52,237 nucleotides of DNA from JAUVKA01 sp964465145 (GCA_964465145.1 CAYXJR010000024.1:1-52237), one strand, 5' to 3'. Shown: positions 9,151 through 18,668, counted from the first letter of the stretch. Program-made: numbers and translations. Notes: generated from the letters alone by a model not told the origin.

Positions 9151-10467
9151 ATGTTTACAAAAGAATATTTCCCTGGAATTGAGCCCATAACCTACGAGGG
9201 AGCAGGGACAAATAATCATCTTGCTTTTCGATATTATGATGAGAATTATGTTGTGGCTGAAAAAACCATGAAAGAGCACTTTCGTTTTGCCATGGCTTAT
9301 TGGCACAGCATGTGCAATGCCGGATCAGATCCTTTTGGCCCGGGTACCAGAATTTTCCCCTGGGATGTTTCTACTCATCCAATGGAAAATGCCCGGGCCA
9401 GGCTTGAGGCAGCCTTCGAATTCATGTCGAAAATGAGTATCCCTTTCTATTGTTTTCACGACAGGGATCTTGCCCCCGCCGGCATCAATATCCGTGAATC
9501 GGAGAAAAATCTAAAGGAGATGGTTGAGCTTGCTGGACAATACCAGGAAAAAACCGGGATCAGACTTTTATGGGGTACAGCCAACCTATTCTCTCACCCA
9601 CGTTACATGAATGGTGCTGCTACTAATCCCGATTTCCAGGTAGTTTGTTATGCAGGCGCTCAGGTGAAAGCGGCTTTGGATGCCACCGTGGCACTTGGTG
9701 GGGAAAACTATGTGTTCTGGGGAGGCAGGGAAGGATACAGTTTTCTTATGAATACAGATATGAAGAAAGAGCTGGAGCACATGGGACGGTTCCTTCAAAT
9801 GGCAAGGGATTATGGTCGGAAAATCGGATTTGAAGGCACATACCTGATCGAACCCAAACCAATGGAACCATCTCTCCATCAGTACGATTTCGATGCAGCT
9901 GCGGTTATGGGCTTCCTGCATAAATTCGGACTGGAAAAAGATTTTAAGCTGAATATTGAAGCCAATCATGCCAGTCTTGCCAATCATAGTTTTGCCCATG
10001 AGTTGCGCAGCGCAGCAGATGCTGGATTGCTGGGCAGTATTGATGCAAACCATGGGGAGTCACTAAACGGATGGGATACTGATAATTTTCCTACCAATTT
10101 ATATGAGGCTATTGAAGCTATGATAGTGGTACTTGAAACAGGTGGATTGGGGACTGGCGGCTTTAATTTCGATGCCAAGCTGCGTCGTAATTCAACTGAC
10201 CTGGAGGATCTTTTTATCGGTCATATTTCAGGGATGGATACTTTTGCCCGTGCTCTGTTGATTGCTGAAAAGCTGCTGAATGATATTCGGATATTGGATT
10301 TCAGAGACAACCGTTACCTCTCCTTCAAGGAAGATAAGGGGCTGGCTTTTGAAAATAATATGCTCAAGCTGGATGACCTGGCTTCCCTGGCTGAAACAAC
10401 AGGGGAACCGGAACTTCAATCGGGCAAGCAGGAGTTAATCGAGTCCCTTATTAATTCTGCAATTTAA
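9151..10467 (+). CDS. xylA: Xylose isomerase
   Basis: A 438-residue class II xylose isomerase that interconverts D-xylose and D-xylulose in the cytoplasm with two divalent metals. The catalytic His/Asp pair lies in CFHDRD near residue 101, the metal ligand Glu in LIEPKPMEPS at about residue 232, the Glu/His ligands in NIEANHASLA near 268-271, and the Asp ligands in SIDANHG and NFDAKLRR further on. Length is typical. Together with xylB it forms a complete entry into the pentose phosphate pathway. No xylose transporter or regulator is adjacent. Confidence 0.97.
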   Translation: MFTKEYFPGIEPITYEGAGTNNHLAFRYYDENYVVAEKTMKEHFRFAMAYWHSMCNAGSDPFGPGTRIFPWDVSTHPMENARARLEAAFEFMSKMSIPFYCFHDRDLAPAGINIRESEKNLKEMVELAGQYQEKTGIRLLWGTANLFSHPRYMNGAATNPDFQVVCYAGAQVKAALDATVALGGENYVFWGGREGYSFLMNTDMKKELEHMGRFLQMARDYGRKIGFEGTYLIEPKPMEPSLHQYDFDAAAVMGFLHKFGLEKDFKLNIEANHASLANHSFAHELRSAADAGLLGSIDANHGESLNGWDTDNFPTNLYEAIEAMIVVLETGGLGTGGFNFDAKLRRNSTDLEDLFIGHISGMDTFARALLIAEKLLNDIRILDFRDNRYLSFKEDKGLAFENNMLKLDDLASLAETTGEPELQSGKQELIESLINSAI

Positions 10468-10648
10468 AATCTGGTTCTCTTACGGATTCTGTTAAAAGAT
10501 GTTAATAATCAATCACATCCAAGCTTTAGAAAATAATTTGTTTCCATTTTTGTTCTGTACTAACCCATTTTGCAATGAAAAACAAACACCTGATCTTACT
10601 ATTCTGAATAAATAAAATAAATAATAAAATATACCTGGAGGGGAAAAA

Positions 10649-12763
10649 ATGAAAAATCTAAAAACCAAAAACACTTTATCAATTATTATTCTTCTGATAT
10701 TCTTATTTATCGGATCTTATACTGTAATTATGGCACAGGACAGACTTCCAAATATGCCAGGCTATGACAGATATACCGAGATGAGTCCAAAGATCAGGGG
10801 TTCTGTAATTATGGGAAGCGTTAATGCAAGTTGGGCGGAAGATATGAAATCTTTCACATACAGTTTTAACGGAAAGAATTATAAATATGATTTAGCCGCT
10901 AATAAAAAAACCGAAGTTGAAGGAGCGGGAGAACAAACTGGAGGACAATCACGATTTGCGGGAAGAAGAGGCAATAGAGGTACAGGTGAGAGACCAGAGA
11001 GAGGTAGACAATATACATCAGCAATTTCCCCAGACGGGAAATTAAAAGCCTTTTATAAGGATAATAACATGTGGTTAAGTAATCCTGATGGCACAAATGT
11101 CAGGGCAATTACAACAAAGGGTAAAGACAAAATTAAGTATGGAACAGCCAGCTGGACCTATGGAGAAGAGCTGGGTCAAACCGACGCAATGTGGTGGTCA
11201 CCAGACAGTAAAAAAATTGCTTATTATCGTTTTGATGAAACAGTTGCGAAAGTTTATTATGTATTACACAATCAAACTAAAATTCAGGACTCTTTGGATA
11301 TTGAATCATATGTGAAGGTTGGATCAGAAAATCCACCTGTTGACTTATTTGTTTATGATTTAGAGACAAAAAAGGAGACCAAATTTGATGTAAGAAATGG
11401 CAAGCCTTTTGGAAATTACGATGTAGGAGAATATATATATGGTATTAACTGGGCTCCTGTAGGGATGGAACTTCTTTTTCACCGCACAAATCGTAAGCAG
11501 GATATTATGGAATGGTGTGCAGGAGATCCTGTTACCGGAGAATGCCGGGTTATTGTTCATGAAGAATGGTTAGCAAGCTATACATCTAACTCTCCTTCTA
11601 TTAGTTACCTCTCCGACAATAATCGTTTTATCTTGACTTCAGTAAGAACAGGTTATCAAAACTTTTACTTATACAATTTAAGTGGTGAATTACTTGCCAC
11701 TCTTACAAATCATGATTTTGAAGTTTCCAATATTGTGAAGATTGATGAAGAGGCTGGAATATTATATTATATGGCCCGCAGTGGTGATAACCATATGAAA
11801 ATGCAATTCCATAAGGTAGGACTTGACGGAAAAGGTGACGTACTATTAACCAATCCGGCCTTTAACCATAGAGTACAATTATCTCCTGATTCAAAATATT
11901 TCATTGATGTAGCTCAAACTCATAATATTCCACCAGTTTCAACCCTGGCAGAAACAAGAAATGGAAAAGTACTGGCTGAACTGGCAAAAAGTGATATGAC
12001 AAAGTTTAATGAACTTGGACTTAAAACAGTTGAAATGCTTACTTATAAAGCAACTGATGGAGAAACAATTTTATATGGGATGCTACACTTCCCCTCCAAT
12101 TTTGATCCAGGTAAAAAATATCCTATCCTGATAGGTGTTTATGGTGGCCCTGAAACCAATGCTGCAAGTGAGAATTTCACTTTACCAAATGCTCGGACTG
12201 AATATGGTTTCCTTTATGGTGGTTTTGACTCACGAACTGCTGCTGGCCGGGGAAAAAGATATATGGATCCAACATACGGTAACCTTATCAAGCTTGAAAT
12301 AGCTGATATGGCTGAAGGAGTAAAATCTTTGTGGAACAGACCATATTTTAATAAGAACAAAGTTGGTATTTCTGGAACATCATATGGTGGGACCTCTTCG
12401 GCTGCAGCAATTTTACAGCATCCAGATGTATATCAAGCAGCATGTGCAAATTCAGCCGTAACAGATTTCCGACATTATGATGATATATATGCTGAACGTT
12501 ATTGCGGACTATTATCAACCAACAAAGCAGGATATGAAGCTGGTTCGCTAATGAATTATGCTGAGAATCTCAAAGGAGATCTTATGATTTATTACGGCAC
12601 ACAGGATAATAATGTTCATCCATCCAATTCACTGCAACTCATTCAGGCACTACAGAAAGCTGGAAAATATTTCCAGGTTCAGGTTGGTCCAGACAGAGGA
12701 CATACAGGTGTGAATGGTAACAGAATGATGGAGTTCTTTATTGAGAGCCTTGTACTGAAATAG
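10649..12763 (+). CDS. S9B dipeptidyl peptidase IV-type serine protease
   Basis: A 704-residue secreted or periplasmic prolyl oligopeptidase-family peptidase. Residues 1-30 form a signal peptide (hydrophobic run ending near MAQD). A beta-propeller follows, including the Glu pair in WTYGEELGQ near residue 168 that grips the substrate amino terminus in DPP-IV enzymes. The alpha/beta-hydrolase domain holds the catalytic Ser in GTSYGG near residue 577, Asp in YGTQDNN near 652 and His in RGHTG near 683. DPP-IV usually has GWSYGG, so a Trp is replaced by Thr. A Gly/Arg-rich insert sits near residues 92-115. The gene looks more AT-rich than its neighbours and has a clear GGAGG before its ATG, which is unusual in this window. 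Confidence 0.92.
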   Translation: MKNLKTKNTLSIIILLIFLFIGSYTVIMAQDRLPNMPGYDRYTEMSPKIRGSVIMGSVNASWAEDMKSFTYSFNGKNYKYDLAANKKTEVEGAGEQTGGQSRFAGRRGNRGTGERPERGRQYTSAISPDGKLKAFYKDNNMWLSNPDGTNVRAITTKGKDKIKYGTASWTYGEELGQTDAMWWSPDSKKIAYYRFDETVAKVYYVLHNQTKIQDSLDIESYVKVGSENPPVDLFVYDLETKKETKFDVRNGKPFGNYDVGEYIYGINWAPVGMELLFHRTNRKQDIMEWCAGDPVTGECRVIVHEEWLASYTSNSPSISYLSDNNRFILTSVRTGYQNFYLYNLSGELLATLTNHDFEVSNIVKIDEEAGILYYMARSGDNHMKMQFHKVGLDGKGDVLLTNPAFNHRVQLSPDSKYFIDVAQTHNIPPVSTLAETRNGKVLAELAKSDMTKFNELGLKTVEMLTYKATDGETILYGMLHFPSNFDPGKKYPILIGVYGGPETNAASENFTLPNARTEYGFLYGGFDSRTAAGRGKRYMDPTYGNLIKLEIADMAEGVKSLWNRPYFNKNKVGISGTSYGGTSSAAAILQHPDVYQAACANSAVTDFRHYDDIYAERYCGLLSTNKAGYEAGSLMNYAENLKGDLMIYYGTQDNNVHPSNSLQLIQALQKAGKYFQVQVGPDRGHTGVNGNRMMEFFIESLVLK

Positions 12764-12775
12764 ACATTGGCAAGG

Positions 12776-12836
12776 CCCCCTTCCTAACCAGGAAGGGGGA
12801 ATATTTACCTTTAGTCCCTCCCTGGCTAGGGAGGGA
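12776..12836. repeat. Tandem pair of perfect hairpins between DPP-IV and mpl
   Basis: CCCCCTTCCT (12776-12785) pairs perfectly with 12790-12799 around an AACC loop, and TCCCTCCCT (12815-12823) pairs perfectly with 12828-12836 around a GGCT loop. The two stems share a CCCTxCCT-type core and are 15 bases apart. Neither is followed by a long T run on either strand. They sit in a convergent gap and may act as bidirectional transcript-end structures or be copies of a dispersed palindromic element. Confidence 0.65.
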
Positions 12837-12868
12837 TTTAGGGTGGCTACGCGAACAGAGGGATTGGC

Positions 12869-14206
12869 TTAGCTTTGAAGATCTATTCCGCCAAAATTTC
12901 CTGAACTCATCATAAGGAGGACACCAGGCTGAGCTGCATTATGCTCCAGCCAGAGGGTCAGTTCATCCACGGAAGTAAAAACCAGCAGGTCATGCCTTGC
13001 AAAGGCATTAATGATATCGTCCTTACTGATCTCAGGCAGCTTCTTATGACGGACAACATCAGGATTATAAAAAACAACTGAAACATCGGCTTTATCCAAT
13101 GCACCGGCATACTGGGGCAGGAAGGCTTTATTCAAACTACTGAAGGTATGCAGCTCCAGACAGGCAATGAGGTATTTTCCCGGGTATTGCTCCCTCACGG
13201 CGGTAACTGTTGCGCGAACTTTTGAGGGGGCATGGGCGAAATCACGAAATACCATTTTCTTTTCATCCGCATAAATTTTCTCAAGACGCATGCCGGCCCC
13301 GGTGAAGCTCTGCATAGCACCAACAAAATCCTGTTCCTTAATGCTCAGTCTTTTGCACACCTCCCAGGCACCGGCCATATTCTGGAGGTTATGCCGGCCA
13401 AAGACCGGCACGGCAAACTCCTGCCTGTTAACTCTAAGGTAAGTCTGACCTTCCCGTACTTTGGCATTAAAAGTTCCATAGCCCACACTTTCAATATCCT
13501 TCCTCAGCTTTCCCGATATATCCTGAAGAACAGGATCATCCTGATAATAAATGAAACTCCCCCCCTCTTCCACCATTTCTGCAAACAACTTGAACTGCTC
13601 CATGTAATTTTCCCAGCTTGGGAACACATTCATATGGTCCCAGGCCACACCCGTGACCAGGGCAATATGTGGATGATACAGATGAAATTTTGGTCTTGGA
13701 TCCAGGGGGCTGGTAAGGTATTCATCTCCTTCAAATACCGCAATTTTACTATCATTTGAAAAATCCACCATGGTCTCATAGCCAGGAAGGGAGGATCCCA
13801 CCAGATAATCGTGGGGCACACCGGCATAACGAAGAACATGCATAATCATGGCGGTGGTTGTTGTTTTGCCGTGGCTGCCCCCGATAACAATTCGTTTTTT
13901 ACTTCGGGTTTGCTCATACATGAATTGGGGAAAGGAATAGATTTTAAGCCCCAGTTCTTCTGCCGTCGTCAATTCCGGATTGCCTGGCCGGGCATGCATT
14001 CCAAGGATAATAATATCTAAATCATTATTAATTCGTTCGGGATACCAGCCCACTGCCTCGGGCAACAGGCCATATCGATCAAGCTTGGATCTTGCCGGGT
14101 CAAAAATCTCATCATCTGAACCAGTTACAAAGTGACCTTGTTTGTGCAGGGCAATAGCAAGATTATGCATAATAGCCCCCCCAATAGCGATAAAATGGAT
14201 CCTCAT
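12869..14206 (-). CDS. mpl: UDP-N-acetylmuramate:L-alanyl-gamma-D-glutamyl-meso-diaminopimelate ligase
   Basis: A Mur-ligase family enzyme of about 445 residues that attaches recycled murein tripeptide to UDP-MurNAc. The start at 14206 gives the classic N-terminus MRIHFIAIGG (Rossmann-like UDP-binding domain); an upstream ATG at 14260 would add 18 poorly fitting residues. The ATP loop GGSHGKTTTTA is near residue 106, and the central domain motif LVTGVAWDHMNVF is near 190. The C-terminal segment DFAHAPSKVRATV is the typical substrate-binding region of Mpl. With the NamZ-like muramidase at 26.3 kb it points to peptidoglycan recycling. Confidence 0.93.
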   Translation of the reverse strand: MRIHFIAIGGAIMHNLAIALHKQGHFVTGSDDEIFDPARSKLDRYGLLPEAVGWYPERINNDLDIIILGMHARPGNPELTTAEELGLKIYSFPQFMYEQTRSKKRIVIGGSHGKTTTTAMIMHVLRYAGVPHDYLVGSSLPGYETMVDFSNDSKIAVFEGDEYLTSPLDPRPKFHLYHPHIALVTGVAWDHMNVFPSWENYMEQFKLFAEMVEEGGSFIYYQDDPVLQDISGKLRKDIESVGYGTFNAKVREGQTYLRVNRQEFAVPVFGRHNLQNMAGAWEVCKRLSIKEQDFVGAMQSFTGAGMRLEKIYADEKKMVFRDFAHAPSKVRATVTAVREQYPGKYLIACLELHTFSSLNKAFLPQYAGALDKADVSVVFYNPDVVRHKKLPEISKDDIINAFARHDLLVFTSVDELTLWLEHNAAQPGVLLMMSSGNFGGIDLQS

Positions 14207-14323
14207 CTTGTTTTTATTTGGGCTGAATTTATGAAAAAACCAGGAAGGCTTGAATATCATTGTTAATTTTGGAGAAAATCCCGTGAAAGGAAAAGCTGTT
14301 AGAATACAATCCTCCTATCAGAA

Positions 14324-15169
14324 ATGAAATTATACTCCTTCAACATAAGCAATTTTAAAGCCGATGGCGGAGCCATGTTCGGGGTTGTGCCCCGGGTGAT
14401 ATGGTCGCGCTATGTTGAGCCAGATGAGCATAACCTGATTCCTTTGGCCCTAAGGTCATTACTGATCCAGACCAAAGATCGGGTTTTTCTTATCGACAAT
14501 GGGATTGGAGACAAGCAGGATGACAAATTTGTCAGGCATCTCAATATGTCAGGTGGTGTTGGACTTGAAGGAGGGCTTAAAGATGCCGGTTTTACCAGGA
14601 TGGATGTGACGGATGTAATACTCACCCATCTTCATTTCGACCATTGTGGAGGTGGAATCTATGTGGATAATGATGGGAAATATGCAGCTGCTTTCCCAAA
14701 TGCAAGTTACTGGGTCAGCCGCATTCAATGGGAAAATGCCATGAATCCTAATCCGCGGGAGGCCGATTCCTTTCTGATTGAAAATATAGCCCCTATGATG
14801 GAGCTAAATCTATTATCATTTATTGAGGAAGAAGGAGAGTTGTTTCCGGGGATTGAATTAAGAATGGTAAATGGACATACCCCGGGCCAAATTATTCCCA
14901 TTATCAGATACGGAAGGAAAACGCTTGTTTATGGAGCCGATCTCTTCCCAATGGCTGCCCACATCCCTGTAAAATATAATATGGCCTATGATCTTGAGGT
15001 GTTAAAAACAATGGAAGAAAAGGAAAGGTTTCTGCGTGAGATCCATATCAATGGATACGGAATAATATTCCAGCATGACACTCAGCACGAATGTGGGACA
15101 GTAAAGTTGGGAAAACGTGGCTATCAGTTGGATCTCAGTCTTGGCTTGAAAAATTTTACTCAATCCTGA
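14324..15169 (+). CDS. Metallo-beta-lactamase fold hydrolase
   Basis: A 281-residue cytoplasmic MBL-fold protein. The zinc motif HLHFDHCGG starts at His102, giving the expected HxHxDH pattern (102, 104, 106, 107). A later ligand His lies in NGHTPGQ near residue 185, an Asp in YGADLFP near 207, and the last His in FQHDTQHE near 251. The overall layout resembles lactonase/quorum-quenching-like or general MBL hydrolases, but no substrate can be assigned. Its 3' end overlaps the convergent lipoprotein gene by 14 bases. It is divergent from mpl with a gap of about 117 bases. Confidence 0.85.
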   Translation: MKLYSFNISNFKADGGAMFGVVPRVIWSRYVEPDEHNLIPLALRSLLIQTKDRVFLIDNGIGDKQDDKFVRHLNMSGGVGLEGGLKDAGFTRMDVTDVILTHLHFDHCGGGIYVDNDGKYAAAFPNASYWVSRIQWENAMNPNPREADSFLIENIAPMMELNLLSFIEEEGELFPGIELRMVNGHTPGQIIPIIRYGRKTLVYGADLFPMAAHIPVKYNMAYDLEVLKTMEEKERFLREIHINGYGIIFQHDTQHECGTVKLGKRGYQLDLSLGLKNFTQS

Positions 15170-15680
15170 CCTGAATAGAATCCCCTGGCGGCAATTTAAT
15201 GGGTGCGCTTTCCTTGAAGGCTATTTCATTTATTTTCTCCCCGTACTCAAAAAGGACTTCCTTCAACCTGCTTCCGTCTTTATCATAAAAAATCCAGGTA
15301 CCATGGGGTTTACCTGTAGTATAAGTCCCTTCATAATTTTTATTTCCATCCTCTCTCCAAACGGTGGCTTTCCCTTCCTTAATATCGTTAACATAGCTGG
15401 CCTGACTCCATTTTCGTCCATCCTGAAACCAGTATATCCACTCACCCTCTTTTTTGATTCCCCGGTAACCACCAACCATCTCCTGATTGCCATTTTCATA
15501 AAACCGCTCCTCACGGACCTTTTCTTTTTCACCCCCAACCATCTCATAATAAATTACTTTCCGTGGATTACCATCTGGCCAGGTAGAGTCTATCTCCTGC
15601 TCAAGTTTTCCGTTACAGGAATTTAATACAAGGAAAATTCCCAAAACACTTATTGTTTTAATATTTCGCATAGTTTGCAA
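15156..15680 (-). CDS. Lipoprotein with MORN/YwqK-like repeats
   Basis: About 171-174 residues. The N-terminus has a signal peptide ending in a lipobox-like LNSC near residue 22, so the mature protein should be lipid-anchored. The rest is a string of degenerate units with the pattern aromatic-x-DG-x-K/R...G-x-W/Y (for example WFQDGRKW, WREDGNKN, YDKDGSRL), as in MORN_2/YwqK-type repeat proteins. Those families are widespread and their roles are poorly defined; the name 'antitoxin' given to some YwqK proteins should not be taken as evidence here. A start three codons later (MRNIK) is equally possible. Confidence 0.7.
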   Translation of the reverse strand: MQTMRNIKTISVLGIFLVLNSCNGKLEQEIDSTWPDGNPRKVIYYEMVGGEKEKVREERFYENGNQEMVGGYRGIKKEGEWIYWFQDGRKWSQASYVNDIKEGKATVWREDGNKNYEGTYTTGKPHGTWIFYDKDGSRLKEVLFEYGEKINEIAFKESAPIKLPPGDSIQVRIE

Positions 15681-15816
15681 AAGTAATCTTCTTGAAGATT
15701 TGCCTATTCTTAAATTATGTTAATTGTTGTTCTCAAAAGCCAAATTACTTTCCTTATTATTTCTTATAGGTCAGAAAGTTAATAATTTGGCAGTGTAATT
15801 TCCTAATAATGATCAT

Positions 15817-17895
15817 ATGAAAACAAAATCCTTTTTTCTAACCCCATTACTAGCTCTTATTTCAATTGTTGCTATGGGTCAGCTATCTCCCCATCACCAG
15901 TGGACTATCCTTGATCAGGGGATCATGGATGAAATCATTGGTGAAACCTCGGGTGAGACAGCCTTTAACCATATCCTTGAGATGGGTGCATACAATAGGA
16001 ATCGTCCCGCTTCTGAATATAGCAGTACCCTTTGGGAAGCTGAATATATTTTACAAATGCTAAAAGAATACGGCCTGCCAGGTGCCGAGATTGAGCGGTT
16101 TGAAGGAAGGCCTACCTGGGATGGTATCAGCGGGGAACTCTGGGAGATCAGTCCGGGAAAGAAAAAACTGGCGGATTATGATGATTTACGCGCTATGCTG
16201 GCCTCCGGAAGCAAGAATGCGGATGTGGAAGCCCAACTGGTTTGGGTTAATGAAGGGTCTGCAAAAGACCTGGAAGGGCTGGATCTGACGGGTAAAATTG
16301 TAGTAACCTCTGCCTCTCCTGGGGGTATACATGACCGGGTTGTGGAACTTGGAGCTGTGGGAGTCATCAGTTTCAATTCCCCACGGCCGCTGGTGGATCC
16401 TCTTCAAATTCCCTGGAGTGGGATTAGAAGCAGGTCGGATAACGTAACCTTTGCTTTTTCCCTGCCACCAAGGGAGGGCCATCTTTTACGTGACCGCCTT
16501 ATCAGGGGTGAAGAAATCAGAGTACATGCCGTTGTTAAGGCAGAAATGCAGGATCTTGACTTGCAGGTACCTACCTGCGTTATCCCGGGTTCGGATCCTG
16601 ATGCCGGAGAGATCATTTTCTCGGCCCACTTATTTGAGGGATATACCAAGCAGGGTGCAAATGACAATATCTCAGGCAGTGCTTCTATTCTGGAGGTGGC
16701 CCGCACCCTTCATACACTGATAGAAGAAGGGAGGATTCCCCGAACAAAAAGGAACATCAGGTTTATCTGGGTTCCGGAATTTTCAGGAACAGGACCATGG
16801 GTAATCAAACATTCCGACCTAATGGAAAAAACTCTGTGCAACATTAATCTGGATATGGTGGGATTATGGCTAAGTAAAAGTCAATCATGTTTCAACCTTG
16901 AGCGGACCACCTTTGGCAATGCCCATTATCTGAATGATGTTATGGAGAACTATTTCCGCTACGTGGGAGAAACTAACAGGGTGAGCCTGGTATTGAGTGG
17001 GCGAGGAGGCTATTTGAACCGTATAGTGGCGCCCAGTGGGTCCGATGAACCTTTTAATTATGCCATTGAAGCTCATTACGGAGCATCTGACCACGAAGTA
17101 TTTAATGATTGGGCAGTTGGGGTTCCTGGTATTATGATGATCACCTGGCCGGATAATTATTATCATACCTCGGAGGATCGACCAAACAAATGTGATCCAA
17201 CTCAAATGAAAAGATGCAGTATTATTGCTGCAGCCGGAGCCTATACAATCGCTCTTGCTGAAGAAGATATGGCTATTCAGATTGCTGGGGAAGTCTTCTC
17301 AAACGGAATCAGGCGCATGGGTTACCAATTACAAAGAGGTTTGGATGAACTGGGAAATGCAGAAAAAGAGAATATTGCAGGATTATATAAATTGACACGT
17401 TCTTATGTGGAGGGCACATTACTCAATGAGGTAGAGACCCTTGAAACTGTATTGGAGCTGGCACCCGAAGATGCTCAACTTAAGGCTTACATCAAGGAGC
17501 AAACATCGCTCTTGAAATCAATTGCAGGAAGCCAGCTGCAAGCTATTGATGCACTTATGAAAAATAAGACTTCTGGTATGGGAATAAATCCTGTCTCCCT
17601 GAAGCCAACAGCCCTTGAGAAAAAGGCTATGGCTATTGTGCCAAAAGCAACCGCCAAGGTAAAAGAAAATGGTTACAGGGGCTATTCAAGCTTAATCCCG
17701 CGGACAAACCGGGATCAATCCATGGCTTTATCGCGAGGTATCGGTGATACAGGTGAACTGCAAAGACTATGCAATGGGAGATATAACCTGTTAGAGATAA
17801 AAAAAATACTTGATACACAATATTCAAGAGAATCTGATTTACAATCCATTATCGACTATGTTGAAATACTCAAGTCGGTAGGTTTAGTAAATTAG
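15817..17895 (+). CDS. Secreted M28-family zinc peptidase with PA-like and C-terminal helical domains
   Basis: A 692-residue protein with a signal peptide (residues 1-21, ending at AMGQ). A PA-like insert is seen at about residues 130-240. The M28 metal site follows: FSAHLFEG near residue 270, GANDNISGSAS near 285 (bridging Asp), WVPEFSGTG near 324 (catalytic Glu), NLDMVGL near 347 and ASDHEVFND near 427. About 90 C-terminal residues after the peptidase core end in a small domain (LCNGRYNLLEIKKIL) that resembles a winged-helix or PqqD-like fold. The enzyme is predicted to release N-terminal residues from peptides outside the cytoplasm. Gene ends at a hairpin terminator. Confidence 0.87.
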   Translation: MKTKSFFLTPLLALISIVAMGQLSPHHQWTILDQGIMDEIIGETSGETAFNHILEMGAYNRNRPASEYSSTLWEAEYILQMLKEYGLPGAEIERFEGRPTWDGISGELWEISPGKKKLADYDDLRAMLASGSKNADVEAQLVWVNEGSAKDLEGLDLTGKIVVTSASPGGIHDRVVELGAVGVISFNSPRPLVDPLQIPWSGIRSRSDNVTFAFSLPPREGHLLRDRLIRGEEIRVHAVVKAEMQDLDLQVPTCVIPGSDPDAGEIIFSAHLFEGYTKQGANDNISGSASILEVARTLHTLIEEGRIPRTKRNIRFIWVPEFSGTGPWVIKHSDLMEKTLCNINLDMVGLWLSKSQSCFNLERTTFGNAHYLNDVMENYFRYVGETNRVSLVLSGRGGYLNRIVAPSGSDEPFNYAIEAHYGASDHEVFNDWAVGVPGIMMITWPDNYYHTSEDRPNKCDPTQMKRCSIIAAAGAYTIALAEEDMAIQIAGEVFSNGIRRMGYQLQRGLDELGNAEKENIAGLYKLTRSYVEGTLLNEVETLETVLELAPEDAQLKAYIKEQTSLLKSIAGSQLQAIDALMKNKTSGMGINPVSLKPTALEKKAMAIVPKATAKVKENGYRGYSSLIPRTNRDQSMALSRGIGDTGELQRLCNGRYNLLEIKKILDTQYSRESDLQSIIDYVEILKSVGLVN

Positions 17896-17913
17896 CATTA
17901 TCATACAGTTAGT

Positions 17914-17948
17914 AAGGGGGGCATTCCTGATACAGGACTGCCCCTTTT
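17914..17948. terminator. Bidirectional terminator-like hairpin between M28 peptidase and UPF0316 genes
   Basis: AAGGGG at 17914-17919 pairs with CCCCTT at 17941-17946, and an inner stem TCCTG/CAGGA closes a three-base loop. The plus-strand side is followed by T residues. It fills the 54-base gap between two convergent genes and could stop transcription from both sides. Confidence 0.6.
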
Positions 17949-17949
17949 G

Positions 17950-18525
17950 CTATTTTCCCCTTCTGCTCCTTAAAAATTTCCTGTTGTCACTTAGATCCAT
18001 GCTCAGTCTGGATCTATCTGACACTTTCTTAATATCTTCAATAGTATAGAAAGCTTTGGGATTAAACTCATTTATAAGGAAAAGCAGGTCTTGTAATTTT
18101 GATCGCTTCACCGTAGCGAATAAAACATGAACCAGGCCTGTAGCTCCTTCTGCGGAAACGGAGGTAATACCATAACCAGATTCTCTCATTTTTCCAATCA
18201 GCTCATCTGCTGGTTTTTTAGTTATGACACGCACCCCGACAAATCCCAGGGCAATCTTTTCTTCAAGAATTATCCCGATAAAATTGCCTGTAGCAAATCC
18301 GGCTGCATAAAAAAGATAATAGTACCACCTGTCAAGATTCTGCATGATTTTCCCAATGGCGATAATCCATATCAGAACCTCAAAAAACCCCAGCAAAGGA
18401 GCCAGGAACTTATAACCTTTGGAGACCAGTATGATCCTGATGGTCCCGATCGAAACATCAACAATCCTGGCAAAAAATATCAGAAGCGGAAGCAGAATGA
18501 TTGCCCACCAATCTAAATTATTCAT
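17950..18525 (-). CDS. UPF0316 / DUF2179 membrane protein
   Basis: A 191-residue protein with three hydrophobic segments in the first 90 residues (about 8-30, 40-60 and 68-90) and a soluble C-terminal domain of about 75 residues beginning near GVRVITKK, the DUF2179-type domain. The conserved ARIVDVSIGTIR stretch near residue 20 identifies the UPF0316 family of inner-membrane proteins. Function is unknown. The tail is basic and rich in Arg and Ser. It lies downstream of mutA on the same strand but after a gap of 143 bases, so operon membership is uncertain. Confidence 0.85.
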   Translation of the reverse strand: MNNLDWWAIILLPLLIFFARIVDVSIGTIRIILVSKGYKFLAPLLGFFEVLIWIIAIGKIMQNLDRWYYYLFYAAGFATGNFIGIILEEKIALGFVGVRVITKKPADELIGKMRESGYGITSVSAEGATGLVHVLFATVKRSKLQDLLFLINEFNPKAFYTIEDIKKVSDRSRLSMDLSDNRKFLRSRRGK

Positions 18526-18668
18526 AATTAAACTTTTTAAATGATTTACCAGGCCATTTTCATGACCTTACCATGATTGGAGGCCAGCCAACCAACTCTG
18601 CCCTTTTCGGAAACATCTAAAGTATGGAATCCGATCTCCGAAATTTTCATTTGGTTTTTGGTATATAC

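Noticed and set aside
9586..10053. A 155-codon minus-strand frame within xylA
   Set aside because: Antisense to catalytic segments of xylose isomerase; no protein-like features.
10920..11010. Gly/Arg-rich insert in the DPP-IV-type peptidase as a possible foreign insertion
   Set aside because: From memory, comparable Gly/Arg-rich stretches before the SPDGK propeller strand occur in other Bacteroidota S9 peptidases, so it is probably normal for the family.
13232..13759. A 175-codon plus-strand frame opposite mpl
   Set aside because: Shadow of mpl; no start context or family resemblance.
15156..15680. YwqK-like lipoprotein as the antitoxin of a toxin-antitoxin pair
   Set aside because: No toxin gene is adjacent; the protein has a lipoprotein signal and the repeats are found in many unrelated settings.
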